A DNA stretch of 36,615 nucleotides from positions 1 to 36,615 of the forward strand of contig JARXAM010000014.1 in assembly GCA_029865845.1 (NCBI GenBank). The letters run 5' to 3'. Source of the DNA: Rhodoferax sp. (lineage in GTDB: Bacteria > Pseudomonadota > Gammaproteobacteria > Burkholderiales > Burkholderiaceae_C). The translations under genes and the position numbers were made by a program. The notes beneath the pieces are model-generated. The model had not been told where the DNA came from. It saw only the letters and a list, made by a program, of their open reading frames with translations, and made no database searches. Shown here piece by piece: positions 1 to 7,567 of this stretch. Position 1 is the first letter of the stretch. Each line of letters starts with the position of its first letter.

Positions 1-411
1 CGCGTCATGGTGAACACCACCATCGGATTGGGTGGTTTGTTCGATGTGGCCAGCGAATTGAATATTGAGCGGCACCCTGCGAACTTCAACATCACTTTGG
101 GGCATTGGGGAGTGGGGGCTGGTCCTTATGTGGTGTTGCCCCTGCTGGGACCCTTCACTTTGCGGGAAGTAGCGGCACTCCCTGTGGATCGCCAGGGGAA
201 CTTGGTGAATCAGGTGGCTGATGAAGGTACGCGAACAGGCCTGACTGTGGTCGATCTTGTGGACACGCGGTCCACGTTTTTGGATTCAGAGGGTGTCGTC
301 AATGGTGCGGCACTGGACCGGTACTCCTTCATCCGCGATAGCTATTTGCAGCGACAGCGGTACCAGGTCTATGACGGCAATCCGCCGGACGAAGAGCCCC
401 ATGAGCCGTAG
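1..411 (+). CDS. mlaA: MlaA (VacJ) outer-membrane lipoprotein, C-terminal part
   Basis: Partial gene: the reading frame is open from base 1, so the N-terminus with its lipobox lies outside the window. MlaA is the outer-membrane component of the Mla pathway; it removes misplaced phospholipids from the outer leaflet and passes them to periplasmic MlaC. The visible part carries the family's RxxVNTTIGxGGLFDVA stretch in its first 16 residues, a GHWGVGxGPYxVLPLLGP segment, and a charged, proline-rich tail after the DSYLQRQRYQVYDG stretch. mlaC follows 70 bases downstream on the same strand, the usual betaproteobacterial order. An internal ATG at base 7 is not a real start, because it falls inside the conserved motif. 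The family call is secure. Confidence 0.93.
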   Translation, partial: RVMVNTTIGLGGLFDVASELNIERHPANFNITLGHWGVGAGPYVVLPLLGPFTLREVAALPVDRQGNLVNQVADEGTRTGLTVVDLVDTRSTFLDSEGVVNGAALDRYSFIRDSYLQRQRYQVYDGNPPDEEPHEP

Positions 412-481
412 GGTTAGGGGATTCAGGCGCAGACTGGGTTGGTGATGTGCATAATTTGCACTCGTTTGATGGGAATGAAAA

Positions 482-1123
482 ATGTTGAGTAAACGTGGTT
501 TTCTGGGGCTGGCAAGCTCTTTGGCTCTGGTTGCAGGCGTGGTTTTTTCCCCTGCGGCCCGTGCCGATGACGAGGCTCCTGACGCACTGATCAAGCGCTT
601 GTCGGTCGATGTGCTGGATACCATCAAGGCAGACAAAACCATCCGCACCGGTGACACCGCAAAGATCGTGACCTTGGTTGATACGCGGATCATGCCTAAC
701 GTGAACTTCCAGCGCATGACGGCCTCCGCAGTGGGCCCGGGTTGGCGCCAGGCGACGCCCGAGCAGCAAAAGCGCTTGCAAGACGAATTCAAGATTCTGT
801 TGGTTCGCACTTATGCCGGAGCGTTGGCTCAGGTCAATGACCAAACTATCGCCATGAAGCCGATGCGCATGGCGCCTGAAGATAAAGAAGTTATCGTTCG
901 TACCGAAATCAAAGGTAAGGGTGACCCCATCCAGCTGGACTACCGCCTTGAGAAAACCCCCGGAGTGGGTGCCGGCTGGAAGATTTACAACCTGAACGTT
1001 CTGGGCGTCTGGCTGGTGGAAACCTACCGCAGCCAGTTTGCCCAGCAGATCAATGCCAAGGGTGTCGATGGTTTGATTGACGCCTTGGCCGAGCAAAACA
1101 AGGCCAACGCCAAGAAAGGCTGA
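482..1123 (+). CDS. mlaC: MlaC periplasmic phospholipid-binding protein
   Basis: 213 residues, the usual length for MlaC/Ttg2D. MlaC shuttles phospholipid through the periplasm between the MlaA complex and the inner-membrane MlaFEDB transporter. Residues 1-28 form a signal peptide (basic MLSKR, hydrophobic core, cleavage after ARA, then DDEA). The mature part has the family pattern: RIMPNVNFQRM near residue 70, a Q-rich helix around TPEQQKRLQDEFK, and the Y/W-rich C-terminal half ending VWLVETYRSQF near residue 185. The start ATG has only a weak GGGA upstream. The stop codon almost touches the GTG start of mlaB, so the two are probably translationally coupled. Confidence 0.95.
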   Translation: MLSKRGFLGLASSLALVAGVVFSPAARADDEAPDALIKRLSVDVLDTIKADKTIRTGDTAKIVTLVDTRIMPNVNFQRMTASAVGPGWRQATPEQQKRLQDEFKILLVRTYAGALAQVNDQTIAMKPMRMAPEDKEVIVRTEIKGKGDPIQLDYRLEKTPGVGAGWKIYNLNVLGVWLVETYRSQFAQQINAKGVDGLIDALAEQNKANAKKG

Positions 1124-1124
1124 T

Positions 1125-1391
1125 GTGCTGAACCTGCCCGCCACCATGACACATGAAGTCGCCCCGGCCTGTCTGTCGGAGCTTCGCGACGGACTGCAGC
1201 ACGAAGCTGCGACCGTCGTTGTCGATGGCGAGCGTTTGCAGCGCTTTGACTCCTCCGCACTGGCCGTCTTGCTGGAACTGCGGCGCGAGTGCGCCAAGGC
1301 GGGCAAGGTATTTGCGGTGCAAAAGCTCCCCGCCCGTTTGCGCGATCTGGCCGCCCTGTACGGGATTGACGCACTGCTCAAGCCCGCCTGA
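1125..1391 (+). CDS. mlaB: MlaB STAS-domain protein
   Basis: 88 residues from a GTG start that begins one base after the mlaC stop. Known function of the family: the cytoplasmic STAS subunit that binds the MlaF ATPase and is needed for assembly and activity of the MlaFEDB transporter. The sequence shows the STAS layout: a strand with VVVDGERLQRFDSSALAVLLEL at residues 33-55 containing the conserved DSSxL loop, then a helix, the strand FAVQKLP and a final helix. An ATG at 1146 is an alternative start, but the GTG gives the leading MLNLPA strand expected for the family. A longer frame from 1077 would overlap mlaC by 47 bases and is unlikely. Confidence 0.88.
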   Translation: MLNLPATMTHEVAPACLSELRDGLQHEAATVVVDGERLQRFDSSALAVLLELRRECAKAGKVFAVQKLPARLRDLAALYGIDALLKPA

Positions 1392-1420
1392 GGGCAGCAG
1401 CGTAAAATCGCGGGTTCTTT

Positions 1421-2347
1421 ATGCCCGCCATCTCCTTCCAATCCATCTCCAAGACGTATCCCTCGCCCAAGGGGCCGAAAGGCTCCACCTTCAAGGCAGT
1501 CGATAACGTCAGTCTCAACATCGAAGAGGGCGAATTTTTTGGTCTTCTCGGGCCCAACGGTGCTGGCAAAACCACCCTGATCAGCATGCTGGCCGGCTTG
1601 TCCCGCCCCACCACTGGCAGTGTGCAAGTCTTGGGCAGCGACGTGCAAAGCGATTTCGCCGACGCCCGCCGCAAGCTGGGTGTGGTGCCACAAGAACTGG
1701 TGTTTGATCCCTTCTTCAATGTGCGCGAGATGCTGCGCATCCAGTCCGGTTACTTCGGGCTCAAGAACAACGACGCCTGGGTGGATGAGCTGCTGGAAGG
1801 CTTGGGCCTGGCCGACAAGGCCAACGCCAACATGCGCCAATTGTCTGGCGGCATGAAGCGCCGTGTGTTGGTGGCGCAGGCATTGGTGCACAAGCCGCCC
1901 GTCATCGTGCTGGATGAACCCACCGCAGGTGTGGATGTGGAACTGCGCCAGACCCTGTGGCAGTTTGTCGCCAACCTCAACAAACAGGGCAGCACCGTGT
2001 TGCTGACGACCCACTATCTGGAAGAGGCCGAAGCTTTGTGCGGGCGCATTGCCATGCTCAAGACCGGCCGCATCGTGGCTTTGGACAAAACCAGTGACCT
2101 GCTCAAGGCGGCCAGCAGCAATGTGTTGCGCTTCAAGACGGCCGATGTGCTGCCCCCTGAACTCGCTGCCCGTGCCCGCATCACCGGCCGTATTGTTCAG
2201 TTGCCAGCCAACAACGCGCTCGAAATTGAAAACTACCTCGCTGCGGTGCGCCAAGCCGGCGTCACGGTGGATGATGTGGAGATCCGCAAAGCCGATCTGG
2301 AGGATGTGTTCCTCGATGTCATGAACCAGCAAGGAGCACAGGCATGA
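1421..2347 (+). CDS. ABC transporter ATP-binding protein (YadG-like)
   Basis: 308 residues. ATPase subunit of an ABC-2 type exporter, acting with the permease encoded next. Walker A GPNGAGKT is at residues 44-51, signature LSGGM at 141-145, Walker B VIVLDEP at 161-167, and the H-loop histidine at 198. A C-terminal extension of about 80 residues follows, as in the YadG/CcmA/NodI group. The stop overlaps the permease start (ATGA). A TAAAAT box at 1403-1408 could be a -10 element, but no convincing -35 is seen. The gene regularly sits between mlaB and ibaG in Burkholderiales. It is distinct from MlaF, and the substrate is unknown. Confidence 0.9.
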   Translation: MPAISFQSISKTYPSPKGPKGSTFKAVDNVSLNIEEGEFFGLLGPNGAGKTTLISMLAGLSRPTTGSVQVLGSDVQSDFADARRKLGVVPQELVFDPFFNVREMLRIQSGYFGLKNNDAWVDELLEGLGLADKANANMRQLSGGMKRRVLVAQALVHKPPVIVLDEPTAGVDVELRQTLWQFVANLNKQGSTVLLTTHYLEEAEALCGRIAMLKTGRIVALDKTSDLLKAASSNVLRFKTADVLPPELAARARITGRIVQLPANNALEIENYLAAVRQAGVTVDDVEIRKADLEDVFLDVMNQQGAQA

Positions 2348-3099
2348 ACGGCTGGCAAACCCTGCTCTACAAAGAGACCCTGCGCTTCTGGAAGGTTGCG
2401 GCCCAAACCATCGCCGGGCCCGTGCTGACCGCCATGCTGTACCTGCTGATCTTCGGCCACGCGCTGGAAAGCCATGTGAAGGTGTACGACCAGGTCAGTT
2501 ACACCGCTTTTCTGGTACCGGGGCTGGCCATGATGAGTCTGTTGCAGAACGCATTTGCCAACAGCTCGTCCTCGCTCATCATGAGCAAGGTCATGGGGAA
2601 TCTGGTGTTCCTTTTGCTGACGCCCCTGTCGTATTTCAACTGGTTTGTGGCATACGTGGGTGCCGCCGTGATCCGCGGTTTGGTCGTGGCGCTCGGCGTG
2701 TTCGTGGTGGCCGCATTTTTTGCGCCCATGAGCTATGCGGCGCCTCTGTGGATTCTGGTGTTCGCTGTGCTGGGCGCTACCCTGATGGGCGCACTGGGCT
2801 TGATTGCAGGCCTGTGGGCAGAGAAGTTTGACCAGCTGGCCGCCTTCCAGAACTTTGTGGTCATGCCCATGACGTTCTTGAGCGGCGTGTTTTATTCCAT
2901 CCATTCCCTGCCTGCTTTCTGGCAAGGGGTGAGCCACTTCAATCCGTTTTTCTACATGATCGACGGCTTCCGTTTCGGCTTCTTCGGCATCAGCGACGTG
3001 TCCCCGTGGATGAGCCTTGCTGTCGTCGGTGGTGCCACCGTGGTGGTGAGCCTGATTGCCCTTCAACTGCTGCGCAGCGGCTACAAAATCCGCAGCTAA
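2344..3099 (+). CDS. ABC-2 type permease (YadH-like)
   Basis: 251 residues, hydrophobic, with about six predicted membrane segments: near residues 22-42, 58-80, 100-130, 135-160, 170-190 and 220-245. It contains the ABC-2 family stretch MTFLSGVFYSIHSLP near residue 178 and HFNPFFYMIDGFR near 198, which match YadH/NodJ-type permeases. It would form the membrane channel for the preceding ATPase, to which it is joined by a four-base ATGA overlap. What it exports cannot be read from the sequence. Its position beside mla genes and ibaG suggests, but does not prove, an envelope role. Confidence 0.9.
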   Translation: MNGWQTLLYKETLRFWKVAAQTIAGPVLTAMLYLLIFGHALESHVKVYDQVSYTAFLVPGLAMMSLLQNAFANSSSSLIMSKVMGNLVFLLLTPLSYFNWFVAYVGAAVIRGLVVALGVFVVAAFFAPMSYAAPLWILVFAVLGATLMGALGLIAGLWAEKFDQLAAFQNFVVMPMTFLSGVFYSIHSLPAFWQGVSHFNPFFYMIDGFRFGFFGISDVSPWMSLAVVGGATVVVSLIALQLLRSGYKIRS

Positions 3100-3100
3100 G

Positions 3101-3349
3101 ATGTCTATGACCGCTGACCAACTTCAAGCCATCATCACCACCGGCCTTGCCTGCGACCATTGCGCGCTCGAAGGCGACGGTCGCCATTGGTACGCCACCA
3201 TCGTGTCGCCCGAATTCGAAGGCAAACGCCTCGTGCAGCGTCAGCGTTTGGTGTATGCCACTTTGGGCAACCGTATGCAAACCGACGAGGTGCACGCTTT
3301 GTCCATGAAAACTTTCTCGCCCACTGAATGGGCCGCCCAGTCCGCCTGA
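3101..3349 (+). CDS. ibaG: BolA/IbaG family protein
   Basis: 82 residues, the compact size of IbaG (YrbA) rather than the longer BolA. Known family role: binds monothiol glutaredoxins through an Fe-S cluster and is linked to acid response and envelope biogenesis. The class II KH-like fold shows in the pattern [32 protein letters not shown], and the C-terminal [14 protein letters not shown] is typical of the family. The position just after the mla genes is also that of E. coli ibaG. In E. coli and most Burkholderiales murA follows immediately; here hisG follows after only 25 bases. An ATG two codons downstream (3107) is an equally possible start. Confidence 0.88.
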   Translation: MSMTADQLQAIITTGLACDHCALEGDGRHWYATIVSPEFEGKRLVQRQRLVYATLGNRMQTDEVHALSMKTFSPTEWAAQSA

Positions 3350-3374
3350 GGCGCACGCAACACCGAGAGCCCGC

Positions 3375-4025
3375 ATGAGCGCAGACATGATCACACTGGC
3401 CCTGTCCAAAGGCCGCATTTTTGAAGAAACCGTGCCACTGCTCAAAGCCGCTGGCATTGAGGTGCTGGACGACCCCGAAAAGTCCCGCAAGCTGATACTG
3501 GGAACCAACCAGCCCAAGGTACGTGTGTTGGTGGTCCGCGCCACTGATGTGCCCACCTATGTGCAGTACGGCGGGGCGGACTTGGGTATCACCGGCAAGG
3601 ACACGCTGCTGGAGCATGGCAGCCAGGGTCTTTACCAGCCGCTTGACTTGCAAATTGCCAAATGCCGCATCAGCGTGGCCGTGCGTGCAGACTTCGACTA
3701 CGCCTCCGCCGTCAAGCAGGGCTCGCGCCTCAAAGTGGCCACCAAGTACGTTGCCATTGCGCGCGACTTCTTCGCCAGTAAAGGCGTGCACGTGGATCTG
3801 ATCAAGCTCTACGGCAGCATGGAACTGGCGCCCTTGGTCGGACTGGCCGACGCGATTGTGGATTTGGTGTCCACCGGCAACACCCTAAAAGCCAATCACC
3901 TGGTGGAGGTGGAGCGCATCATGGACATCAGCTCCCGTCTGGTAGTGAACCAGGCGGCCCTCAAGCTCAAACAAGAACCCATCCGCAAGATCATCGACGC
4001 CTTTGCCGGTGCGGTGGTCCAGTAG
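3375..4025 (+). CDS. hisG: ATP phosphoribosyltransferase catalytic subunit, short form
   Basis: 216 residues. Catalyses the first step of histidine synthesis, joining ATP and PRPP to phosphoribosyl-ATP. The opening [18 protein letters not shown], the [15 protein letters not shown] segment near 70, and the PRPP-binding region [15 protein letters not shown] near 163-177 identify HisG. The protein ends shortly after, without the regulatory ACT-like third domain, so it is the short form, which in other bacteria requires HisZ. No hisZ is present in this window. It is the first his gene here. No clear promoter is seen in the 25 bases before it, so it is probably read from upstream. An ATG four codons in is an alternative start. 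Confidence 0.96.
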   Translation: MSADMITLALSKGRIFEETVPLLKAAGIEVLDDPEKSRKLILGTNQPKVRVLVVRATDVPTYVQYGGADLGITGKDTLLEHGSQGLYQPLDLQIAKCRISVAVRADFDYASAVKQGSRLKVATKYVAIARDFFASKGVHVDLIKLYGSMELAPLVGLADAIVDLVSTGNTLKANHLVEVERIMDISSRLVVNQAALKLKQEPIRKIIDAFAGAVVQ

Positions 4026-4043
4026 CACTAGAATTCCATTTTC

Positions 4044-5360
4044 ATGACATTTGTAGCTGTACCTGCACGCCTATCCACCGCCAGCGCCACATTTGAAGCA
4101 GAGTTCAAGGAGCGTCTGCATTGGTCTGCAGACACCGACGCCGCCATCGAGCAGCGCGTGGCCGACATCCTTGTCGACGTGCAGCAGCGTGGTGATGCAG
4201 CGGTGCTGGAGTACACCGCCCGTTTCGATGGCTTGAGCGCTGCCGACGTGAGGGCGCTGGAGCTGACCCAGGCCGAGCTAAAGGCCGCATTCGACAGCAT
4301 TGCCGTAGACCAGCGTGTTGCGTTGGAAGCCGCCGCAAAGCGCGTGCGCAGCTACCACGAAGCGCAAAAGAAGGCCTCCGGCGAAAGCTGGACCTACCGG
4401 GATGAAGACGGCACGCTCTTGGGCCAAAAAGTGACGCCGCTGGACCGTGTGGGCATCTATGTGCCCGGTGGCAAAGCCGCTTATCCCAGCAGCGTGCTAA
4501 TGAACGCCATCCCCGCCCACGTAGCCGGTGTGGGGGAGATCATCATGGTGGTGCCTACGCCCAAGGGCGAGAAAAACGCCTTGGTGCTGGCTGCCGCCTA
4601 CGTGGCAGGGGTGACGCGCGCATTCACTATTGGGGGCGCACAAGCCGTGGCCGCGTTGGCTTACGGCACCGCCACCATTCCCTCAGTGCACAAAATCACT
4701 GGGCCGGGTAACGCCTATGTGGCCGCCGCCAAGCGCCGCGTGTTCGGCACCGTGGGTATCGACATGATTGCCGGACCCAGCGAGATTCTGGTGCTGGCAG
4801 ACGGCACCACACCGCCTGACTGGGTGGCGATGGACCTGTTCAGCCAGGCCGAGCACGACGAGCTGGCCCAAAGCATCCTGCTGTGCCCCGACGCGACCTA
4901 TATCGAGCAAGTGCAACAGAGCATTAACCGCCTGCTGCCCGAGATGCCGCGCGCCGAGATTATTGCCAAAAGCCTCACCGGCCGTGGCGCGCTGATCCAG
5001 ACCCGCAACATGGAAGAGGCTTGCGAGATCAGCAACCGCATTGCACCCGAGCACCTGGAAGTCTCCAGCAACGACCCGCACCAATGGGAGCCTTTGCTGA
5101 AGCACGCCGGTGCCATCTTTTTGGGCGCGTACACCTCCGAGAGCCTGGGCGACTACTGTGCCGGCCCCAACCACGTGCTGCCCACCAGCGGCACTGCTCG
5201 CTTTAGCAGCCCGCTTGGGGTGTACGACTTCCAGAAACGCAGCAGCCTCATCGAGGAGAGAGAGCAGGGCGGCCAAGCGTTGGGGCAGATTGCCTCGGTG
5301 CTAGCGCATGGCGAAGGCCTGCAAGCCCACGCGCGTGCGGCGGAAATGCGATTGAAGTAA
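4044..5360 (+). CDS. hisD: Histidinol dehydrogenase
   Basis: 438 residues. Zinc enzyme that oxidises L-histidinol to L-histidine in two NAD-dependent steps, the last of the pathway. Zinc ligands and catalytic residues are visible: Gln268 and His271 in [11 protein letters not shown], the Glu336-His337 pair in [10 protein letters not shown], and Asp370 in [19 protein letters not shown]. The NAD-site motifs [12 protein letters not shown] (139-150) and [14 protein letters not shown] (218-231) are intact. It lies 18 bases after hisG. A TAGAAT at 4029-4034 resembles a -10 box but has no good -35. In related genomes hisC follows directly; here an island of about 2.9 kb intervenes. Confidence 0.97.
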   Translation: MTFVAVPARLSTASATFEAEFKERLHWSADTDAAIEQRVADILVDVQQRGDAAVLEYTARFDGLSAADVRALELTQAELKAAFDSIAVDQRVALEAAAKRVRSYHEAQKKASGESWTYRDEDGTLLGQKVTPLDRVGIYVPGGKAAYPSSVLMNAIPAHVAGVGEIIMVVPTPKGEKNALVLAAAYVAGVTRAFTIGGAQAVAALAYGTATIPSVHKITGPGNAYVAAAKRRVFGTVGIDMIAGPSEILVLADGTTPPDWVAMDLFSQAEHDELAQSILLCPDATYIEQVQQSINRLLPEMPRAEIIAKSLTGRGALIQTRNMEEACEISNRIAPEHLEVSSNDPHQWEPLLKHAGAIFLGAYTSESLGDYCAGPNHVLPTSGTARFSSPLGVYDFQKRSSLIEEREQGGQALGQIASVLAHGEGLQAHARAAEMRLK

Positions 5361-5397
5361 ATCCGTAAGATGTGGCGCACAAGGACGACCAAGCCCT

Positions 5398-5784
5398 ATG
5401 CGCCCCACACTTCACGCCCCCCACACCTTCTACACACTGCGGCAAGCGGCTACGTTATTCGCCCTTTATCTTGCGGCGGTATCAACGGTCCACGCCATGA
5501 CCATCCGCGAGATGCGGGCCCTAGACAAGACGGAAAAGCAAGGCACTACCTACACCGACTACTACCTGGTCGGCGTCATGGAAGGCGCGCTGGAAGCGCA
5601 TGCCCAAGCGGTGCGCGCCGGTGCCAGCGCCAGCATCTGCCTCAATGGCCGCCGCTTGGAACCCAGCATGGCCAAGAACCTGTACACCACTGAGCTGAAA
5701 CGCAATGCCGACCTGTACGAGGCCGACATGCCGGTCCAACTGGTGATGGTGAATGCGTTGGGTACGGTTTATCCGTGTTTGTGA
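5398..5784 (+). CDS. Secreted Rap1a/Tai-like small protein (tentative)
   Basis: 128 residues, first gene of the island in the his operon. Residues 13-33 are hydrophobic and end in STVHA, giving a probable signal peptide and a mature protein of about 95 residues. The mature part has a pattern I associate with the Rap1a/Tai family of periplasmic type VI effector immunity proteins: YYLVGVMEGAL, a single cysteine in SICLNG, then a conserved ending VMVNALGTVYPCL with a second cysteine that could form a disulfide with the first. This assignment is by eye and tentative; no partner effector or type VI gene is nearby. A degraded second copy of its last 30 codons lies near 6597-6695. Its last 16 bases overlap the end of the opposite-strand mntA. 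Confidence 0.6.
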   Translation: MRPTLHAPHTFYTLRQAATLFALYLAAVSTVHAMTIREMRALDKTEKQGTTYTDYYLVGVMEGALEAHAQAVRAGASASICLNGRRLEPSMAKNLYTTELKRNADLYEADMPVQLVMVNALGTVYPCL

Positions 5785-6113
5785 TGGGCGGGGTGTGCTG
5801 CTTGCAACAGCACTTTGTCTTGCGCAATTACGTTGCGAAAGCGCTCGCTGATCGCAGCCCAGTCCACTACGTCTACTCGTATGGTTAGGTCGGACGCGGC
5901 AAAGGCATGATGCAGGTTTGCCAAGACGTCGAGCGGTAGGGTGTGCTTTTGAATCACAGCTAAGTCCAAATCCGAATACGGCTTGGCCGTTCGCCGCGCG
6001 CGCGAGCCAAATGCCCAGATTTCGGTGTGAGGCAGCTCTTGGGACAAGACGCGCTGCACCTCTTGCCAATCCGAGGCGGAAAGTTGCACCGGAGGATCCA
6101 GCGGCGTAGGCAT
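5769..6113 (-). CDS. mntA: MntA-like nucleotidyltransferase antitoxin (MNT domain)
   Basis: 114 residues on the minus strand. Carries the minimal nucleotidyltransferase motif GSX10DXD: Gly36-Ser37 in FGSRARR and Asp48/Asp50 in SDLDLAV. A third acidic region, RVDVVDW, comes near residue 80. In characterised HepT/MntA systems the MNT protein inactivates the HEPN toxin by transferring AMP to a tyrosine. The gene starts two bases after the hepT stop codon, the usual toxin-first order. The active-site residues look intact. The C-terminus (HHKHG) is read through sequence antisense to the neighbouring secreted-protein gene, so the original end may have been replaced. Confidence 0.85.
   Translation of the reverse strand: MPTPLDPPVQLSASDWQEVQRVLSQELPHTEIWAFGSRARRTAKPYSDLDLAVIQKHTLPLDVLANLHHAFAASDLTIRVDVVDWAAISERFRNVIAQDKVLLQAAHPAHHKHG
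5795..5813 (+). terminator. Weak hairpin after the secreted-protein gene
   Basis: GTGCTG and CAGCAC (six perfect pairs, seven-base loop) are followed by TTTGTCTT. It lies ten bases after the stop of the secreted protein gene and inside the antisense mntA. The T run is interrupted, so termination would be weak. If it works, it would end transcripts coming from hisG-hisD. Confidence 0.25.
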
Positions 6114-6115
6114 CG

Positions 6116-6540
6116 TCAGGTGCTGCGGTGCTGCAGGTTAGCTAGCGGCACTTTGGCTTCGTCCAGGAACTGTGGCGCGATAGCAAAGACGGTTTCTGCC
6201 TTGGAAGCGTCATAGGTGTGGCTGCTGTCACAGCGCGCTTGGCGGTACGTCTTCCACGCATTCCAGTCTGACTTCAACAGTGCACGCTCATTGCCCAGGC
6301 GTATCAGGCTCTGGAACGTCGCCAAATCCAACTCGGCAGGGCTGGCCTCGGTAGCCTCCAGATAGCGCTTGAGCATCTTCCAGCTCAGCTCGTAGGTGAA
6401 CTCAAAGCATTGGATGACCGAATTGCGTAGTTGTTCGCGTAAGCCCGCATCTGCCAGCGCGATGGGAGAGTGCGCATATGCCAGGGGCTTGTCTCCAGCT
6501 GGGCGATAGCGTTTGCAAGTGGTTGGAAATCGAGGGTCAC
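6116..6540 (-). pseudogene. hepT: HepT-like HEPN toxin, frameshifted
   Basis: Two overlapping frames make up one HepT-like gene. Frame one begins at a GTG (6540-6538) preceded by AGGAG six bases upstream and reads VTLDFQPLANAIAQLETS. At the run of four C (plus-strand G run 6484-6487) the coding potential moves to another frame, which continues LAYAHSPIALADAG, then QCFEFTYELSWKMLKRYLEA to the end. One extra C in the run would restore a protein of 141 residues, the usual size of the family. The RX4HXY motif of HepT toxins is intact (ARCDSSHTYD, Arg103/His108/Tyr110 in the restored protein). Without the correction, only a 51-codon peptide or an N-truncated 86-residue piece from the ATG at 6376 could be made. 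A sequencing error in the C run is the main alternative. Confidence 0.8.
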
Positions 6541-6589
6541 AGGGAACTCCTGAGCGGGAGGCTAAGTTTAACGGGACGAATTCGATCGG

Positions 6590-6700
6590 TATCTCGGATG
6601 CAACGCCGACCTCTATGCGGCGCAGTTGGTGATGGTGGATTCGCTGGGGACGGTTTATCCCTGCTTTTTATGGACGTGGGTGTGCTGCAAGTCTGCAATC
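6590..6700 (+). pseudogene. Remnant copy of the 3' end of the secreted protein gene at 5398-5784
   Basis: Translation here gives NADLYAAQLVMVDSLGTVYPCF, which matches the C-terminal end of the secreted protein at 5398-5784 (NADLYEADMPVQLVMVNALGTVYPCL). The DNA similarity continues about 20 bases past that gene's stop codon (shared GGTGTGCTGC). The copy has lost its N-terminal part, about nine bases in the middle, and its stop codon. The HepT/MntA module lies in reverse orientation between the full copy and this fragment, so the two form imperfect direct repeats around it. This remnant occupies most of the gene-poor stretch between hepT and the unknown gene that ends at 6757. Confidence 0.7.
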
Positions 6701-6756
6701 CATTCAAATACTGAAGAGATACCTCACGAGCAAATGTTTGGGCGGCTTGGTGGCGC

Positions 6757-7296
6757 TTACAGCAGACCTTTGTGCTTCCAGACATCTTTCAGAAAACGGT
6801 GCCCGTGCGCTAATTGTTGAGTGCACTCATTCATGGACAGGCCAGGGAAAATTTTCTTGAATGTTTTCACCGGGTCCATGTCAAGGCCAATCTTCTCTGG
6901 ATACATCGCGAGGTACCAAACTTGAAACGCCTGCATCGAGAAGGACAGGGGATGACCAAGATCGCCACACTCGGCAGAGGCCATGAATATCAGGTGGTCG
7001 TTCTCTTCCTCGTCAAATTCCAGTAATGAATGCGGGTCCCAGTCTGCGTGCTTTAGGTAGTTTTGAGCGGCATGAAGGATGCGCCTGCCTTCATCTTTGC
7101 TGACGCCAGAATCCTCAAACAACTTCGTTCGCCAAGAAGAGCCTTGCTTCTGATGTTCCGCGAGGTCGGCGAAAATGCCATAGGCCGCACCGGCAAGCGT
7201 TCGTATGGCTAATGGATCGCCATCGGTAAAGAGAGCACCGATCGCTACATCGAGCTGTCTGACAGCGGCATCAGGCTTTGGGCAAATGACTTTCAT
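6757..7296 (-). CDS. Conserved protein of unknown function
   Basis: 179 residues from the ATG at 7296; a TTG three codons upstream is also possible. I do not recognise a characterised family. The protein is soluble, has no signal peptide or membrane segment, and appears mostly helical. Visible blocks are: DAAVRQLDVAIGALFTDGDP, then AIRTLAGAAYGIFADL, a central ILHAAQNYLKHADWDP, an acidic FDEEENDHLIF, and a C-terminal FSMQAFQVWYLAMYP and ELA-type helix ending GHRFLKDVWKHKGLL. From memory, proteins with the GDP...HTLA-AAY...NFxKHADxDP pattern occur scattered in many bacteria without known role. It points away from vapB and lies in the accessory island, beside toxin-antitoxin modules. Confidence 0.75.
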   Translation of the reverse strand: MKVICPKPDAAVRQLDVAIGALFTDGDPLAIRTLAGAAYGIFADLAEHQKQGSSWRTKLFEDSGVSKDEGRRILHAAQNYLKHADWDPHSLLEFDEEENDHLIFMASAECGDLGHPLSFSMQAFQVWYLAMYPEKIGLDMDPVKTFKKIFPGLSMNECTQQLAHGHRFLKDVWKHKGLL

Positions 7297-7506
7297 AATG
7301 CCCAACGCGATTTAAATGACTCTGCAACTTTGGCAGATTCACACACCAAAGTGACTTTCGGCGCAAATGGAATATGCGCAAGCCGCTCACATAAATATAG
7401 CGAAAACCTGACAGTGTCTGGGCGCTGTTTTGCGTTTGAGTGCCCGTCATCATTCAATGCCCCCGTTTTTTGCTCTCGCCGCACTATAGCGTGGGGCTTT
7501 CTGTCT

Positions 7507-7534
7507 TTGCACCTTATCTCTCCACTGCCACAAT
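7507..7534 (+). promoter_or_regulatory. Candidate vapBC promoter
   Basis: TTGCAC (7507-7512) and CACAAT (7529-7534) are separated by 16 bases and resemble sigma-70 -35 and -10 elements. Transcription would begin around 7540, inside the first palindrome. It is the last recognisable promoter before hisC. Inferred from base pattern only. Confidence 0.4.
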
Positions 7535-7538
7535 TTCA

Positions 7539-7567
7539 CACGAACTTCGTGCAACACGAATTTCGTG
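7539..7567. promoter_or_regulatory. Tandem palindromes, probable VapB operator
   Basis: Two 13-base near-identical palindromes, CACGAACTTCGTG (7539-7551) and CACGAATTTCGTG (7555-7567), are spaced 16 bases start to start. Each is a perfect inverted repeat of CACGAA around one central base. They lie between the candidate -10 box and the vapB start codon. Ribbon-helix-helix antitoxins typically bind such repeated palindromes as dimers, so autorepression by the VapB-like protein is the natural reading, though not tested. Confidence 0.6.

Noticed and set aside
329-2332. A 667-codon open frame on the minus strand across mlaC, mlaB and the ABC ATPase gene
   Set aside because: It is antisense to three recognised genes, its amino acid make-up is rich in His, Gln and Gly without any family motif, and long antisense frames are common in GC-rich DNA.
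6626-6820. A 64-codon plus-strand frame starting in the duplicated gene end
   Set aside because: Only the first part resembles the secreted protein; the rest is antisense to the unknown gene and the natural stop is lost, so it is a remnant.
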